A stretch of 53,171 nt of DNA from Prevotella sp. (lineage in GTDB: Bacteria > Bacteroidota > Bacteroidia > Bacteroidales > Bacteroidaceae). This document shows positions 17,892 to 26,509 of this stretch, piece after piece (position 1 is the stretch's first letter; every line of letters begins with the position of its first letter). The translations under genes and the position numbers were made by a program. The stretch is taken from NCBI GenBank assembly GCA_017447515.1, contig JAFSNG010000012.1, positions 1-53,171 of the forward strand, written 5' to 3'. The notes beneath the pieces were generated by a model. The model had not been told where the DNA came from, did not search any database, and saw only the letters and a program-made list of their open reading frames with translations.

Positions 17892-18054
17892 CATTTTATC
17901 ATTTAATTACTCAAATATTTTTTGTGTCCCCACACAATTTGTATTTTTACCCTAAATTCCTTAAAAAAACTTGCGCAAACGATTGAAAAAATTGATTTGT
18001 CTTAAGAAATTACCTCTTCGCAGCTTCTGAAATGTAAAATCCACATAAATATGG

Positions 18055-18086
18055 ATTGTGGATTTATAAATTATGTCGTACCTTTG
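18055..18086 (+). promoter_or_regulatory. Promoter of the TonB-dependent receptor
   Basis: TACCTTTG (18079-18086) with ATTG (18055-18058, one base off TTTG) at 20-bp spacing. The box lies inside the longest open frame from 18051, so the ATG at 18105 is chosen as the start. Confidence 0.65.
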
Positions 18087-18104
18087 CAGCCGAAAAATGT
18101 AATT

Positions 18105-20423
18105 ATGATTGAAATAAAAAGATTATACCTCTGTTTTTCGGCAATACTTTTCTGTATGAATGGTCTTGCTGGTGGTGTGTCGGAAGTGGTCAATGACACC
18201 TCTCGCGTTGTTGATTTGGATGAAGTGGTTATTGTGGCTCAGCCTAAGGAGCAGACGCGCCTGCGCCTGCAACCCCTCAGCAGTTCTGTCTTCGGCAGTG
18301 AGCAAATGCAGCAAATCAATGTCCGCGACCTTAGTCAGTTGTCGCAATATGTCCCCTCGTTCTCCATGCCGGCCTATGGTTCGCGCCTGACCTCTTCCAT
18401 GTATATGCGCGGTATAGGTTCACGCATCAACAACCCTGCCGTTGGTGTTTATTACGACAATATCCCGCTCATGTCAAAGGCCGCATATAACAACCATTTC
18501 TACATGCTCGATCGTGTGGATGTACTTCGCGGTCCCCAGGGGACGCTTTACGGCCAGAACACCGAGGGCGGACTTGTGCGCATCTATTCGAAGAATCCGA
18601 TGAGCTATCAGGGTACAGATATCAATTTGAGCATCGGCACGGGCTTTTACCGTAATGTCGAATTGGCTCACTTCCATCGTCCCTCTGATAAGTTGGCATT
18701 TTCCGTTGCAGGTTTCTACAGTGGTCTGAAAGGCTTTATCGAGAATCAGAATTTCGACGAGCGCAATGACAAGAGTCTTGAGGCAGGTGGCAAGGTACAT
18801 CTCATCTTCCAGCCCAATCAGCAGTTGAAGTTCGACTGGACGGCTGATTACCAGTATGTCAATCAGAATGGTTTTGCCTATGGTGAGTTCCGGCCATTTG
18901 CCACCATTATTCCTACTGATGAGACCGTCCAGGATCCCGCTACGACCATTATGAACGGCTATAAGCGTAACATGTTGAACACTGGTCTCGCCATCAGTTA
19001 CGACATGGACAACCTGCTCTTTACCTCGACCACGAGCTACCAGTTCCTGCAAGACCGAATGCAGATGGATCAGGACTATATGACTCCCGACTATCTCCAA
19101 TTGGAACAGCGTCAAAAGATGAACGCCCTCACGCAAGAATTCGTGCTTCGCTCCCACGACAAGAGCCGCTGGCAGCATACCACGGGTCTCTTTGGCTCCT
19201 ATCAGTGGTTGCGCACCGATGCTCCTGTCTATTTCGGCGATGCCATGCGCGCCCAATTGGCACAGAACATTCTGGGTAATATGCCAAAACTGGTGCAGTC
19301 AATGTTTACCGTATGGGAAATTCCGACGTTGGATGTTGCCGAGCAATTCCATACGCCGCAGCTGAATCTGGGCTTCTTCCACGAGTCGAACATCCAGTTG
19401 ACCGATCGCTTGAAAGCCACCGTGGGCTTCCGGCTGAATTATGACAGAGTGGAGATAGACTACGACACTCAGGCACTCATGAAGTTGCACTATGCGACCA
19501 GATTGTTGTTCTTCACGATGGAACATACAAACGGTTTGCAATCGCAGCTTTCCCATTCCTACGACAAGAATTACTTCCAGTTCCTGCCCAAAGTAGCACT
19601 GACCTATAGTCTTGGCGGAGGTCTTGGCAACATCTATGCCCTCGTATCAAAAGGTTATCGCTCAGGCGGTTACAACATCCAAATGTTCAGCGACATTCTT
19701 CAGACTGACCTCAAGGTAAACGGCAAGAATAGCATTTCGCTGAAAGACGAGACGAAGACGCTAAGTCATACTGCCGCGGACTATGCCGCCATCGAGGAGA
19801 CGATCAGTTACAAGCCTGAGGAGTCGTGGAACTACGAGGTGGGAACGCACTTGAACCTCTTCGACAATCTGTTACATTTCGACCTCGCGCTCTATTATAT
19901 GCAGATACGCAATCAGCAACTGTCCATCATGGAGCCCAACAGCAACTACGGACGCATGATGGTGAATGCTGGCAAGAGCCACTCCTGCGGTTTGGAGACT
20001 ACGCTTCGTGGCCGTCTGTTTGACAACGCCTTGGACTGGGCCGTCACCTACAGCTTCACCAATGCCAAGTTCGACGAGTACGACACCTACAAGGACAATG
20101 ACGTTCCCTTCGTTCCGAAGCATACCTTCAGCGTCATTGTCGATTACCATATTGACAAGCTTACCATCGGTGCTAACGTCAGCGGTCAGGGCAAGACGTG
20201 GTGGGACGAAGCCAACACCTACAGCCAGAATTTGTATGCCCTCCTCGGCATTCATGCCGCTTACGATTTCGGCCCCGTCGTCCTCAACCTCTGGGGACGC
20301 AACCTGACCGATACGAAATACAATACTTTTGCCGTTCAGAGCAGTGCTGCCGGAGGTACACGCTACTTTGCCCAGCGTGGTAATCCGATTCAGCTCGGAA
20401 TGGACGTAAACATACATTTCTAA
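18105..20423 (+). CDS. TonB-dependent outer membrane receptor
   Basis: The protein has 772 residues from ATG 18105. The signal peptide ends near LAGG. A plug domain (about 60-180) contains MYMRGIGSRINNPAVGVYYD and VDVLRGPQGTLYGQNTEGG, both typical of TonB receptors. A 22-stranded barrel follows, ending in a C-terminal Phe. It lacks the N-terminal carboxypeptidase-like repeat of SusC proteins and has no SusD partner, so it resembles receptors for siderophores, vitamins or small glycosides more than polysaccharide-utilisation SusC. The ligand is unknown. It sits between the uronate operon and rprXY, with separate promoters. Confidence 0.92.
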   Translation: MIEIKRLYLCFSAILFCMNGLAGGVSEVVNDTSRVVDLDEVVIVAQPKEQTRLRLQPLSSSVFGSEQMQQINVRDLSQLSQYVPSFSMPAYGSRLTSSMYMRGIGSRINNPAVGVYYDNIPLMSKAAYNNHFYMLDRVDVLRGPQGTLYGQNTEGGLVRIYSKNPMSYQGTDINLSIGTGFYRNVELAHFHRPSDKLAFSVAGFYSGLKGFIENQNFDERNDKSLEAGGKVHLIFQPNQQLKFDWTADYQYVNQNGFAYGEFRPFATIIPTDETVQDPATTIMNGYKRNMLNTGLAISYDMDNLLFTSTTSYQFLQDRMQMDQDYMTPDYLQLEQRQKMNALTQEFVLRSHDKSRWQHTTGLFGSYQWLRTDAPVYFGDAMRAQLAQNILGNMPKLVQSMFTVWEIPTLDVAEQFHTPQLNLGFFHESNIQLTDRLKATVGFRLNYDRVEIDYDTQALMKLHYATRLLFFTMEHTNGLQSQLSHSYDKNYFQFLPKVALTYSLGGGLGNIYALVSKGYRSGGYNIQMFSDILQTDLKVNGKNSISLKDETKTLSHTAADYAAIEETISYKPEESWNYEVGTHLNLFDNLLHFDLALYYMQIRNQQLSIMEPNSNYGRMMVNAGKSHSCGLETTLRGRLFDNALDWAVTYSFTNAKFDEYDTYKDNDVPFVPKHTFSVIVDYHIDKLTIGANVSGQGKTWWDEANTYSQNLYALLGIHAAYDFGPVVLNLWGRNLTDTKYNTFAVQSSAAGGTRYFAQRGNPIQLGMDVNIHF

Positions 20424-20520
20424 ATTTAATATACATAACTAAACTATATATTTTTTGTTAAACTCGTTAAAATTAACGGAAATAATTAACTAAAAGACTT
20501 CTTCGTAACGGAAAAAGCAC

Positions 20521-20528
20521 TACCTTTG
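20521..20528 (+). promoter_or_regulatory. -7 box of the rprXY operon
   Basis: TACCTTTG fits the consensus; the -33 region (ACTT) is poor, which may mean activator dependence. The leader of about 75 bases contains a GCTCG/CGAGC hairpin (20557-20572). Upstream, AATTAACGG (20471-20479) is shared with two sites at 46510 and 46584. Confidence 0.6.
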
Positions 20529-20606
20529 CAACGTAAAACTTAGCGAAGTTGCTCACGCTCGGAAAAACGAGCTTTGCACTCGCTTACTTGCAACATTGCA
20601 ACCGTT

Positions 20607-22178
20607 ATGAAGAAGTCTACTATTTGGGCCATTGCCATCATCATGGGATTCTCGTTCCTGGCACTGCTCTATCTTCAGTTCTCTTATGTAGAAGAGATGG
20701 TAAAGATGAAGAAAGAGCAGTTCGACGAGAGTGTCAATCGTAGTCTCTACCAGGCATCACACAATCTGGAGGTCAACGAGACCGCACGCTATCTGGAGAA
20801 GGACGTCAGGGAAACCGAGCGCCGCGCCTACCAGCAGGACTCCGTATTCAGCGACGGACTGGGCTCTATCAAGCATTCCCATCAGTTTGCCGTTGCGGCC
20901 GACGATGGCACTGTCTATTCCTCGTTCCAGCTGAAGACGTTCGAGATGAAGCCCTCCAGCATTCCCAAGGCCATGATTCTGCGTAAGGATAAGAATTCAT
21001 TGGTCGATGCCGCCAAGTCCATGCAGGAGATTGTCCGCAACCGCTATGTCTACCAGAAAGCCCTGCTCGATGAGGTCGTATATAATATATTGTATACTGC
21101 CAGCGACAAACCGCTGAAGGAGCGCATCAATTTCCGCATGCTCGACAACGATATCCGCGAGGAGCTGGCCAACAACGGCATCAACATTCCATACCATTTC
21201 ACTGTCTCGACCACCGACGGCCGCGAGGTCTACCGCTGTCCGGACTATTCGGAGAAAGGCGAGAAGTATGCTTACACGCAGTACCTGTTCCGCAACGACC
21301 CGCAGTCGAAGATGGGTATCGTGAAGATTCATTTCCCCGAAATGAGTAGCTACATCTTCTCCAGTGTGCGTTTCATGATTCCCAGCATCATCTTTACCAT
21401 CGTACTGCTCATCACATTCCTCTTTACTATCGTGGTCATCTTCCGTCAGAAGCGCTATTCGGAAATCAAGAACGACTTCATCAACAATATGACCCACGAG
21501 TTGAAGACCCCGATTGCCTCCATCTCGCTGGCCGCACAAATGATGAACGACGACAGTGTACCCAAGACCGAGCAGATGACCAAACACCTGGGTAGCGTCA
21601 TTGGCGACGAGTCGAAACGCCTGCGCTTCCTCGTTGAAAAGGTGCTCCAGATGTCGATGTTCGACAAGAAGAGCGTGGTATTCAAGCGCAAGGAACTGGA
21701 CCTCAACGAGATGGTGGAGCAGACTGCCCAGACGTTCTCCCTGCGCGTAGAACACACTGGCGGTAAGATATACACCGAGATTGAGGCTGTCGATTCAGCC
21801 ATCTACGTCGACGAGGTACACTTCCAGAATGCCATTACCAACTTGATGGACAATGCCGTGAAGTATCGCAAGCCCGACGAACCCATCGACATCTATCTGC
21901 GTACATGGAACGACGAACACAAGCACCTCTGTCTCTCCATCCGCGACACCGGTCAGGGCATCAAGAAAGAGAACGTCAAGAAAATCTTCGACAAGTTCTA
22001 TCGTGTCCACACGGGCAACAAGCACGACGTCAAGGGTTTCGGACTCGGTCTGGCCTACGTCAAGAAGGTTGTCGACCTTCACCAGGGCAGTATCAAGGTC
22101 GAGAGCGAACTGGGCAAGGGAACCAAATTCACCATCACCCTGCCTGTTTTGGACGAAAACGCTGAAACCAACAAGTGA
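20607..22178 (+). CDS. rprX: Sensor histidine kinase RprX
   Basis: The protein has 523 residues from ATG 20607. It has two transmembrane segments (about 6-25 and 255-280) that enclose a periplasmic sensor region of about 230 residues. The HisKA box is MTHELKTPIASISLAAQMMN, with the phospho-accepting His near 296. The HATPase domain has the N box NAITNLMDNAVKY, G1 RDTGQGI and G2 GFGLGLAYVKKV. The partner response regulator follows after 47 bases. In Bacteroides fragilis RprXY was isolated through an effect on tetracycline resistance, and related systems act in stress responses; the signal is not established here. Confidence 0.93.
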   Translation: MKKSTIWAIAIIMGFSFLALLYLQFSYVEEMVKMKKEQFDESVNRSLYQASHNLEVNETARYLEKDVRETERRAYQQDSVFSDGLGSIKHSHQFAVAADDGTVYSSFQLKTFEMKPSSIPKAMILRKDKNSLVDAAKSMQEIVRNRYVYQKALLDEVVYNILYTASDKPLKERINFRMLDNDIREELANNGINIPYHFTVSTTDGREVYRCPDYSEKGEKYAYTQYLFRNDPQSKMGIVKIHFPEMSSYIFSSVRFMIPSIIFTIVLLITFLFTIVVIFRQKRYSEIKNDFINNMTHELKTPIASISLAAQMMNDDSVPKTEQMTKHLGSVIGDESKRLRFLVEKVLQMSMFDKKSVVFKRKELDLNEMVEQTAQTFSLRVEHTGGKIYTEIEAVDSAIYVDEVHFQNAITNLMDNAVKYRKPDEPIDIYLRTWNDEHKHLCLSIRDTGQGIKKENVKKIFDKFYRVHTGNKHDVKGFGLGLAYVKKVVDLHQGSIKVESELGKGTKFTITLPVLDENAETNK

Positions 22179-22225
22179 CACAATAAATAAACAAATTCAT
22201 TAATAACCCACAAAAATTTAGAATT

Positions 22226-22924
22226 ATGGACGACAAACTGAAAATTCTTCTTTGCGAAGACGACGAGAACCTCGGAATGCTGTTACGCGAGTATTTGGCA
22301 GCTAAAGGTTATGTGGCAGAGCTCTGTCCCGACGGCGAGGCTGGCTACAAGGCATTCCTCAAGACCAAGTTCGACATCTGTGTGCTCGACGTGATGATGC
22401 CCAAAAAGGACGGCTTCACGCTTGCTCAGGAAATCCGTCAGGCCAATCCCGACATTCCCATCATCTTCCTCACCGCCAAGACGCTCAAGGAGGATATCCT
22501 CGAAGGATTCAAGATTGGTGCCGACGACTACATCACCAAGCCCTTCTCCATGGAGGAGCTCGTATTCCGCGTAGAGGCCATCCTGCGCCGTGTCCGTGGC
22601 AAGAAAAACCGCGAGAGCTCGGTCTATCACATCGGCCGCTTCACCTTCGACACGCAGAAGCAGCTGCTTGCCATTGGTGAGAAGCAGACCAAGCTCACAA
22701 CGAAGGAGAACGAGCTGCTGGCCCTGCTTTGCAGCCATTCCAACGAGATTCTCCAGCGCGACTTCGCCCTGAAGACCATCTGGATTGACGACAACTACTT
22801 CAATGCCCGTTCAATGGATGTCTACATCACCAAGCTGCGCAAGCACCTGAAGGACGACCCGCAGATCGAGATTATCAACATCCATGGCAAGGGTTACAAG
22901 CTCATCACCCCCGACGCAGAGTAA
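22226..22924 (+). CDS. rprY: Response regulator RprY
   Basis: The protein has 232 residues. The receiver domain has the acidic pocket EDDE near the start, the phosphorylated Asp in CVLDVMMPKKDGF near 55, and Lys in DDYITKPF. An OmpR/PhoB winged-helix output domain follows (about 130-230), with RSMDVYITKLRKHLK as recognition helix and the wing at HGKGYKL. The sequence is strongly reminiscent of Bacteroides RprY over its whole length. It forms an operon with rprX and is followed by a strong terminator. Confidence 0.95.
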   Translation: MDDKLKILLCEDDENLGMLLREYLAAKGYVAELCPDGEAGYKAFLKTKFDICVLDVMMPKKDGFTLAQEIRQANPDIPIIFLTAKTLKEDILEGFKIGADDYITKPFSMEELVFRVEAILRRVRGKKNRESSVYHIGRFTFDTQKQLLAIGEKQTKLTTKENELLALLCSHSNEILQRDFALKTIWIDDNYFNARSMDVYITKLRKHLKDDPQIEIINIHGKGYKLITPDAE

Positions 22925-23003
22925 CAATTAATTCAAATCATCAATCGAGTTAATAAAATCGACGAATTGAATTAATAAAGGAGGAAAACTCCCTCCGAAA
23001 TCA

Positions 23004-23048
23004 CAAGATTCCGCAAGGCCCTGATGAGCCTGCGGAATCTTGCTTTTA
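23004..23048 (+). terminator. Terminator of the rprXY operon
   Basis: A 12-bp perfect stem (CAAGATTCCGCA, 23004-23015, with 23031-23042) is extended by three G-C pairs past one bulged base, and is followed by CTTTT. Confidence 0.9.
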
Positions 23049-23182
23049 TCTCTACTGCGACGAGATGGAGTGATGGTTAGCAAGGACGAGCGTTTAGCGG
23101 TAGCGGGCAGTTGAAGGGGAAAAGTGCCGTGCAGACCGCCCGTAACCGTGTTTTATTACCTTATATTTCTGAGGAAAGGAAC

Positions 23183-23914
23183 TTACATTCCCTCGGGTTT
23201 CATGTTGGTGTACACGGTCTGAACGTCGTCGAAGTCCTCGAGCTTTTCAATCATCTTGTCGATGGTCTCGCGCTCCTCGGGAGTAACGTCCTTTAGGTCG
23301 TTGGGGATGCGGGTAAACTCAGCACCGGTAACCTCGAAACCGTTCTCCTCCAAGTGCTTCTGGATGGCGCCGAACGACTGGGGGTCGCCGTAGATCGTGA
23401 TTGAGTTCTCCTCCTCGTCCTCGTCGTACTCGTCCTCTACGCCGTAGTCGATGAGGTCGAGAATCATCTCGTCCATATCGAGACCGTCGGTCTTCTTGAA
23501 GGTGAACACGCACTTGTGGTCGAACAGGAACGACAGCGAGCCCTGAGTACCCAGGTTGCCGTTGAACTTGTTGAACACCGAACGGACGTCACCCACGGTG
23601 CGTGTGGTGTTGTCGGTCAACGTGTCGACGAAGATAGCTACTCCGTGAGGGCCATATCCCTCGTAAGTCACTTCCTTGTAGTCGCTCTGGTCCTTACCCA
23701 TTGCGTTCTTGATGGCACGCTCGATGTTGTCCTTCGGCATGTTCTCGCGCTTGGCGTTGGCGATGATAGCACGCAGCGCAGGGTTCATATCGGGCTCCGG
23801 ACCGCCTGCCTTTACGGCAATGGCAATCTGCTTGCCAATCTTGGTAAATGTCTTGGCCATGTGGCCCCATCTCTTCAATTTCGCAGCTTTGCGATATTCA
23901 AATGCTCTTCCCAT
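23183..23914 (-). CDS. yebC: YebC/PmpR-family protein
   Basis: The protein has 243 residues and opens with MGRAFEYRKAAKLKRWGHMA, the typical form of the family start in this phylum. Three domains are expected; VTYEGYGPHGVAIFVDTLTDN is the hallmark of domain 2, and an acidic stretch (EDEYDEDEEENS) is inserted near residue 170. YebC proteins act as transcription regulators, and a member is reported to help ribosomes at difficult (proline-rich) sequences. It is the second gene after pheT, 60 bases downstream, in one leftward operon. Confidence 0.95.
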   Translation of the reverse strand: MGRAFEYRKAAKLKRWGHMAKTFTKIGKQIAIAVKAGGPEPDMNPALRAIIANAKRENMPKDNIERAIKNAMGKDQSDYKEVTYEGYGPHGVAIFVDTLTDNTTRTVGDVRSVFNKFNGNLGTQGSLSFLFDHKCVFTFKKTDGLDMDEMILDLIDYGVEDEYDEDEEENSITIYGDPQSFGAIQKHLEENGFEVTGAEFTRIPNDLKDVTPEERETIDKMIEKLEDFDDVQTVYTNMKPEGM

Positions 23915-23974
23915 TGTTATTATTTTTTCGTTATTATTTTTTTGTCGTTATTACGGTATTTCGTTACGAAACCC

Positions 23975-26428
23975 TTAGCGCAGCTCGGCGTTGAGTTGCT
24001 TCTTGAGGTTCTGAATCAGTTTGCTCATGATTGCCTCAATCTGCTTGTCGCCCATGGTCTTTTCGGGGTCTTGCAGGATGAAGTTGACGGCATACGATTT
24101 TTTGCCAGCGGGCAGCTTGTCGCCCTCGTAGACGTCGAACAGCTCGACTTTCTTGAGGAACTTCTTCTCGGTCTGACGGGCAATGTCCTCAATCTGCTGG
24201 AACTCGACGCTCTTGTCGATGAGCAAGGCGAGGTCGCGGCTGACAGACGGGAACTTAGGAATGTCGGTGAACTCCACCTTCTGCTTGCGGATGACCTTCA
24301 TCAGGGCTGTCCAGTTGAGCTCGGCGTAATATACGGGCGTATCAATGTCGAACTGCTTCTGCAGCTTCTTGGTCAGCACGCCCAGTTCGATGAGTTTCTT
24401 GCCACCACGATTTTCGATGGTGAGACCAGCGGAGAAAATGGCGTTCTCACTCTTCTTGCGCACCAACATACCCGGCTGCACACCAATGCGAGCGAGGATG
24501 TTGTCGACGTGTGCATCGAGCTCAGCAAACGACGTGTCCTCGTTGGCATGAGCCCACGAACCTTCGACACGCTTGCCGGTCAGCCACAATCCCATGTGAT
24601 ACTGCTCCTTATAAGCCTGCATGGGGTCGTCCTGATTCTCCTTGGCGGGGTCGAAACTGTAAACGTTTCCGAACTCGAAGAAACGGCAGTTGGGGTTCTT
24701 GCGCTTCACGTTGTGTTCAACGCTCTCTAAACCGCCAAAGAGCAGTGTACCGCGCATGACGTTGAGGTCACTGCTGAGCGGGTTCATAATGTGAACCAAC
24801 CCCTTCTTCTGTTCGTCGTCATAGTATGCCGATTTACTCAACGAGTTATTCAGGATTTCGTTGAAGCCGGCACCCACCAGCTGCTCGCTGACGATGTTGG
24901 CCAGCTTGTGCTTCTGGTCTTCATCGCCCTTGATGACAAGGCTGGACTTCAACTGCGTGGGAATCTCCACATTATTATATCCGTAGATGCGCAGGATGTC
25001 CTCAACGACGTCGCAAGGACGCTGCACGTCGACGCGGTAGGCGGGAATCTCCAATTGCATTCCCTCGGAGTTTTCTCCGAGGACCTTCATCTCCAGACTC
25101 TCGCAGATGCTCTTGATGGTCTCGACGGGAATGTCCTTACCCACCAGCGAGTGAACATAGCTGTACTGGAGGTCAACAACGACGTTCTCCATCTTCTCGG
25201 GATAGACGTCCTTGATTTCCATCGAAACCTTACCGCCAGCCAGTTCCTTGCAAAGCAGGGCGGCATATTTCAGCGCGTCAATCACGCCATTGGGATCAAT
25301 TCCACGTTCAAAGCGGAACGAAGCATCAGTGCTCAGTCCGTGACGGCGGGCCGACTTACGAATCCAAGTGGGATGGAAGTAAGCACTCTCGAGCACGACG
25401 TTCTTCGTCGTCTCATAGGTACCACTACCCTTTCCGCCAAAGACACCTGCGATACACATGGGTTCCTCGGCGTTGCAGATTGCGAGGTCGCGGTCAGAGA
25501 GCTTATGTTCCTCACCATCGAGCGTGACAAACGGCGTGCCTTCCGGCATGGTCTTCACCACAATCTTATGACCCTTCACCATATCGGCATCGAAGCAATG
25601 CAGGGGCTGACCCAGCGCCATCATCACGTAGTTGGTGATGTCGACAATATTGTTAATCGGACGCAATCCGATAACGCTCAGTTTGTTCTTCAGCCATTCG
25701 GGCGATTCCTTCACCTCACAGTCGGTGATGCTGACGCAGGCATAGCGCTTGCAGGCATCGGTGTTTTCGATGACGACGTCGATAGGCAACGAGTTATCAT
25801 CGACGGAGAACGTCGATGCATTCGGCTTATGAGTAGCGGTTTTGTAGCCGTTCTGCTTCAGCCAGGCATAGAGGTCGCGAGCAACGCCCCAATGCGAGAG
25901 GGCGTCAGCGCGGTTGGCTGTGATGTCCACCTCGATGAGCCAGTCGCTCTCCAAGTGGTAATACTCGGCAGCAGGGGTACCGACGACGGCATCCTCCGGC
26001 AATACGATGATGCCGTCGTGAGAGGTGCCGATGCCAATCTCGTCCTCGGCACAAATCATACCCAGCGACTCGACGCCACGCAGCTTCGACTTCTTGATGA
26101 CAAACTCCTTATCGCCATCATAGAGCACGCAGCCCAAATCGGCCACGATGACCTTCTGGCCAGCAGCTACATTGGGAGCGCCGCAGACAATCTGCTGGGG
26201 TTCGCCCTTGCCTAAATCAACGGTAGTTACATGCAAATGGTCTGAATCGGGGTGCATCTCGCACGTGAGCACTTTACCAACGTAAAGTCCCTTCAGACCG
26301 CCCTTAATACTTTGTACTTCTTCGAGTGCGTCGACCTCGAGACCTGTCGATGTCAAGGCATCGCAAACCTCCTGTGGTGTGAGGTCGAAATCAACGTACT
26401 CCTTTAACCATTTATACGATATATTCAT
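23975..26428 (-). CDS. pheT: Phenylalanine-tRNA ligase beta subunit
   Basis: The protein has 817 residues from ATG 26428 (MNISYKWLKEYVDFDLTPQE); the frame extends 12 codons upstream, but into the promoter. Domains in order: an EMAP-like tRNA-binding domain (about 40-160), B3/4 editing domain, B5 domain, the catalytic-like core (around RFFEFGNVYSF), and a C-terminal FDX-ACB anticodon-binding domain. It forms an alpha2-beta2 enzyme with PheS, which is not encoded in this window. yebC lies downstream in the same operon. Confidence 0.97.
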   Translation of the reverse strand: MNISYKWLKEYVDFDLTPQEVCDALTSTGLEVDALEEVQSIKGGLKGLYVGKVLTCEMHPDSDHLHVTTVDLGKGEPQQIVCGAPNVAAGQKVIVADLGCVLYDGDKEFVIKKSKLRGVESLGMICAEDEIGIGTSHDGIIVLPEDAVVGTPAAEYYHLESDWLIEVDITANRADALSHWGVARDLYAWLKQNGYKTATHKPNASTFSVDDNSLPIDVVIENTDACKRYACVSITDCEVKESPEWLKNKLSVIGLRPINNIVDITNYVMMALGQPLHCFDADMVKGHKIVVKTMPEGTPFVTLDGEEHKLSDRDLAICNAEEPMCIAGVFGGKGSGTYETTKNVVLESAYFHPTWIRKSARRHGLSTDASFRFERGIDPNGVIDALKYAALLCKELAGGKVSMEIKDVYPEKMENVVVDLQYSYVHSLVGKDIPVETIKSICESLEMKVLGENSEGMQLEIPAYRVDVQRPCDVVEDILRIYGYNNVEIPTQLKSSLVIKGDEDQKHKLANIVSEQLVGAGFNEILNNSLSKSAYYDDEQKKGLVHIMNPLSSDLNVMRGTLLFGGLESVEHNVKRKNPNCRFFEFGNVYSFDPAKENQDDPMQAYKEQYHMGLWLTGKRVEGSWAHANEDTSFAELDAHVDNILARIGVQPGMLVRKKSENAIFSAGLTIENRGGKKLIELGVLTKKLQKQFDIDTPVYYAELNWTALMKVIRKQKVEFTDIPKFPSVSRDLALLIDKSVEFQQIEDIARQTEKKFLKKVELFDVYEGDKLPAGKKSYAVNFILQDPEKTMGDKQIEAIMSKLIQNLKKQLNAELR

Positions 26429-26461
26429 TGCAATGATATTTGATGTCTCTAAAAACGCGTG

Positions 26462-26493
26462 CAAAATTACGAAAAAAAATCGAGCCCACCAAA
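26462..26493 (-). promoter_or_regulatory. pheT promoter
   Basis: Minus-strand TAATTTTG (26462-26469) and TTTG (26490-26493) have the exact 20-bp spacing. The promoter overlaps the terminator of the upstream nhaD operon: the -33 box lies at the edge of the terminator stem and the T run falls in the spacer. Confidence 0.8.
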
Positions 26494-26503
26494 AGGTGAG
26501 CCC
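26471..26503 (-). terminator. Terminator of the nhaD operon
   Basis: A 9-bp stem with two G-U pairs (26482-26490 with 26495-26503) closes a four-base loop, and is followed on the minus strand by eight T residues (26472-26479). It ends 7 bases beyond the nhaD stop. Confidence 0.85.
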
Positions 26504-26509
26504 ATTTTC

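Noticed and set aside
20557-20572. Riboswitch in the rprX leader
   Set aside because: Only one 5-bp hairpin is visible and no known riboswitch core could be recognised.
23516-24730. A 404-codon open frame opposite yebC and pheT
   Set aside because: It crosses two real genes and the spacer between them; there is no promoter and no domain.
24791-26215. A 474-codon open frame on the plus strand opposite pheT
   Set aside because: It is the antisense shadow of a clearly conserved gene; composition is dominated by Leu, Val, Asp and Gln as expected of a reverse frame, and no domain is visible.
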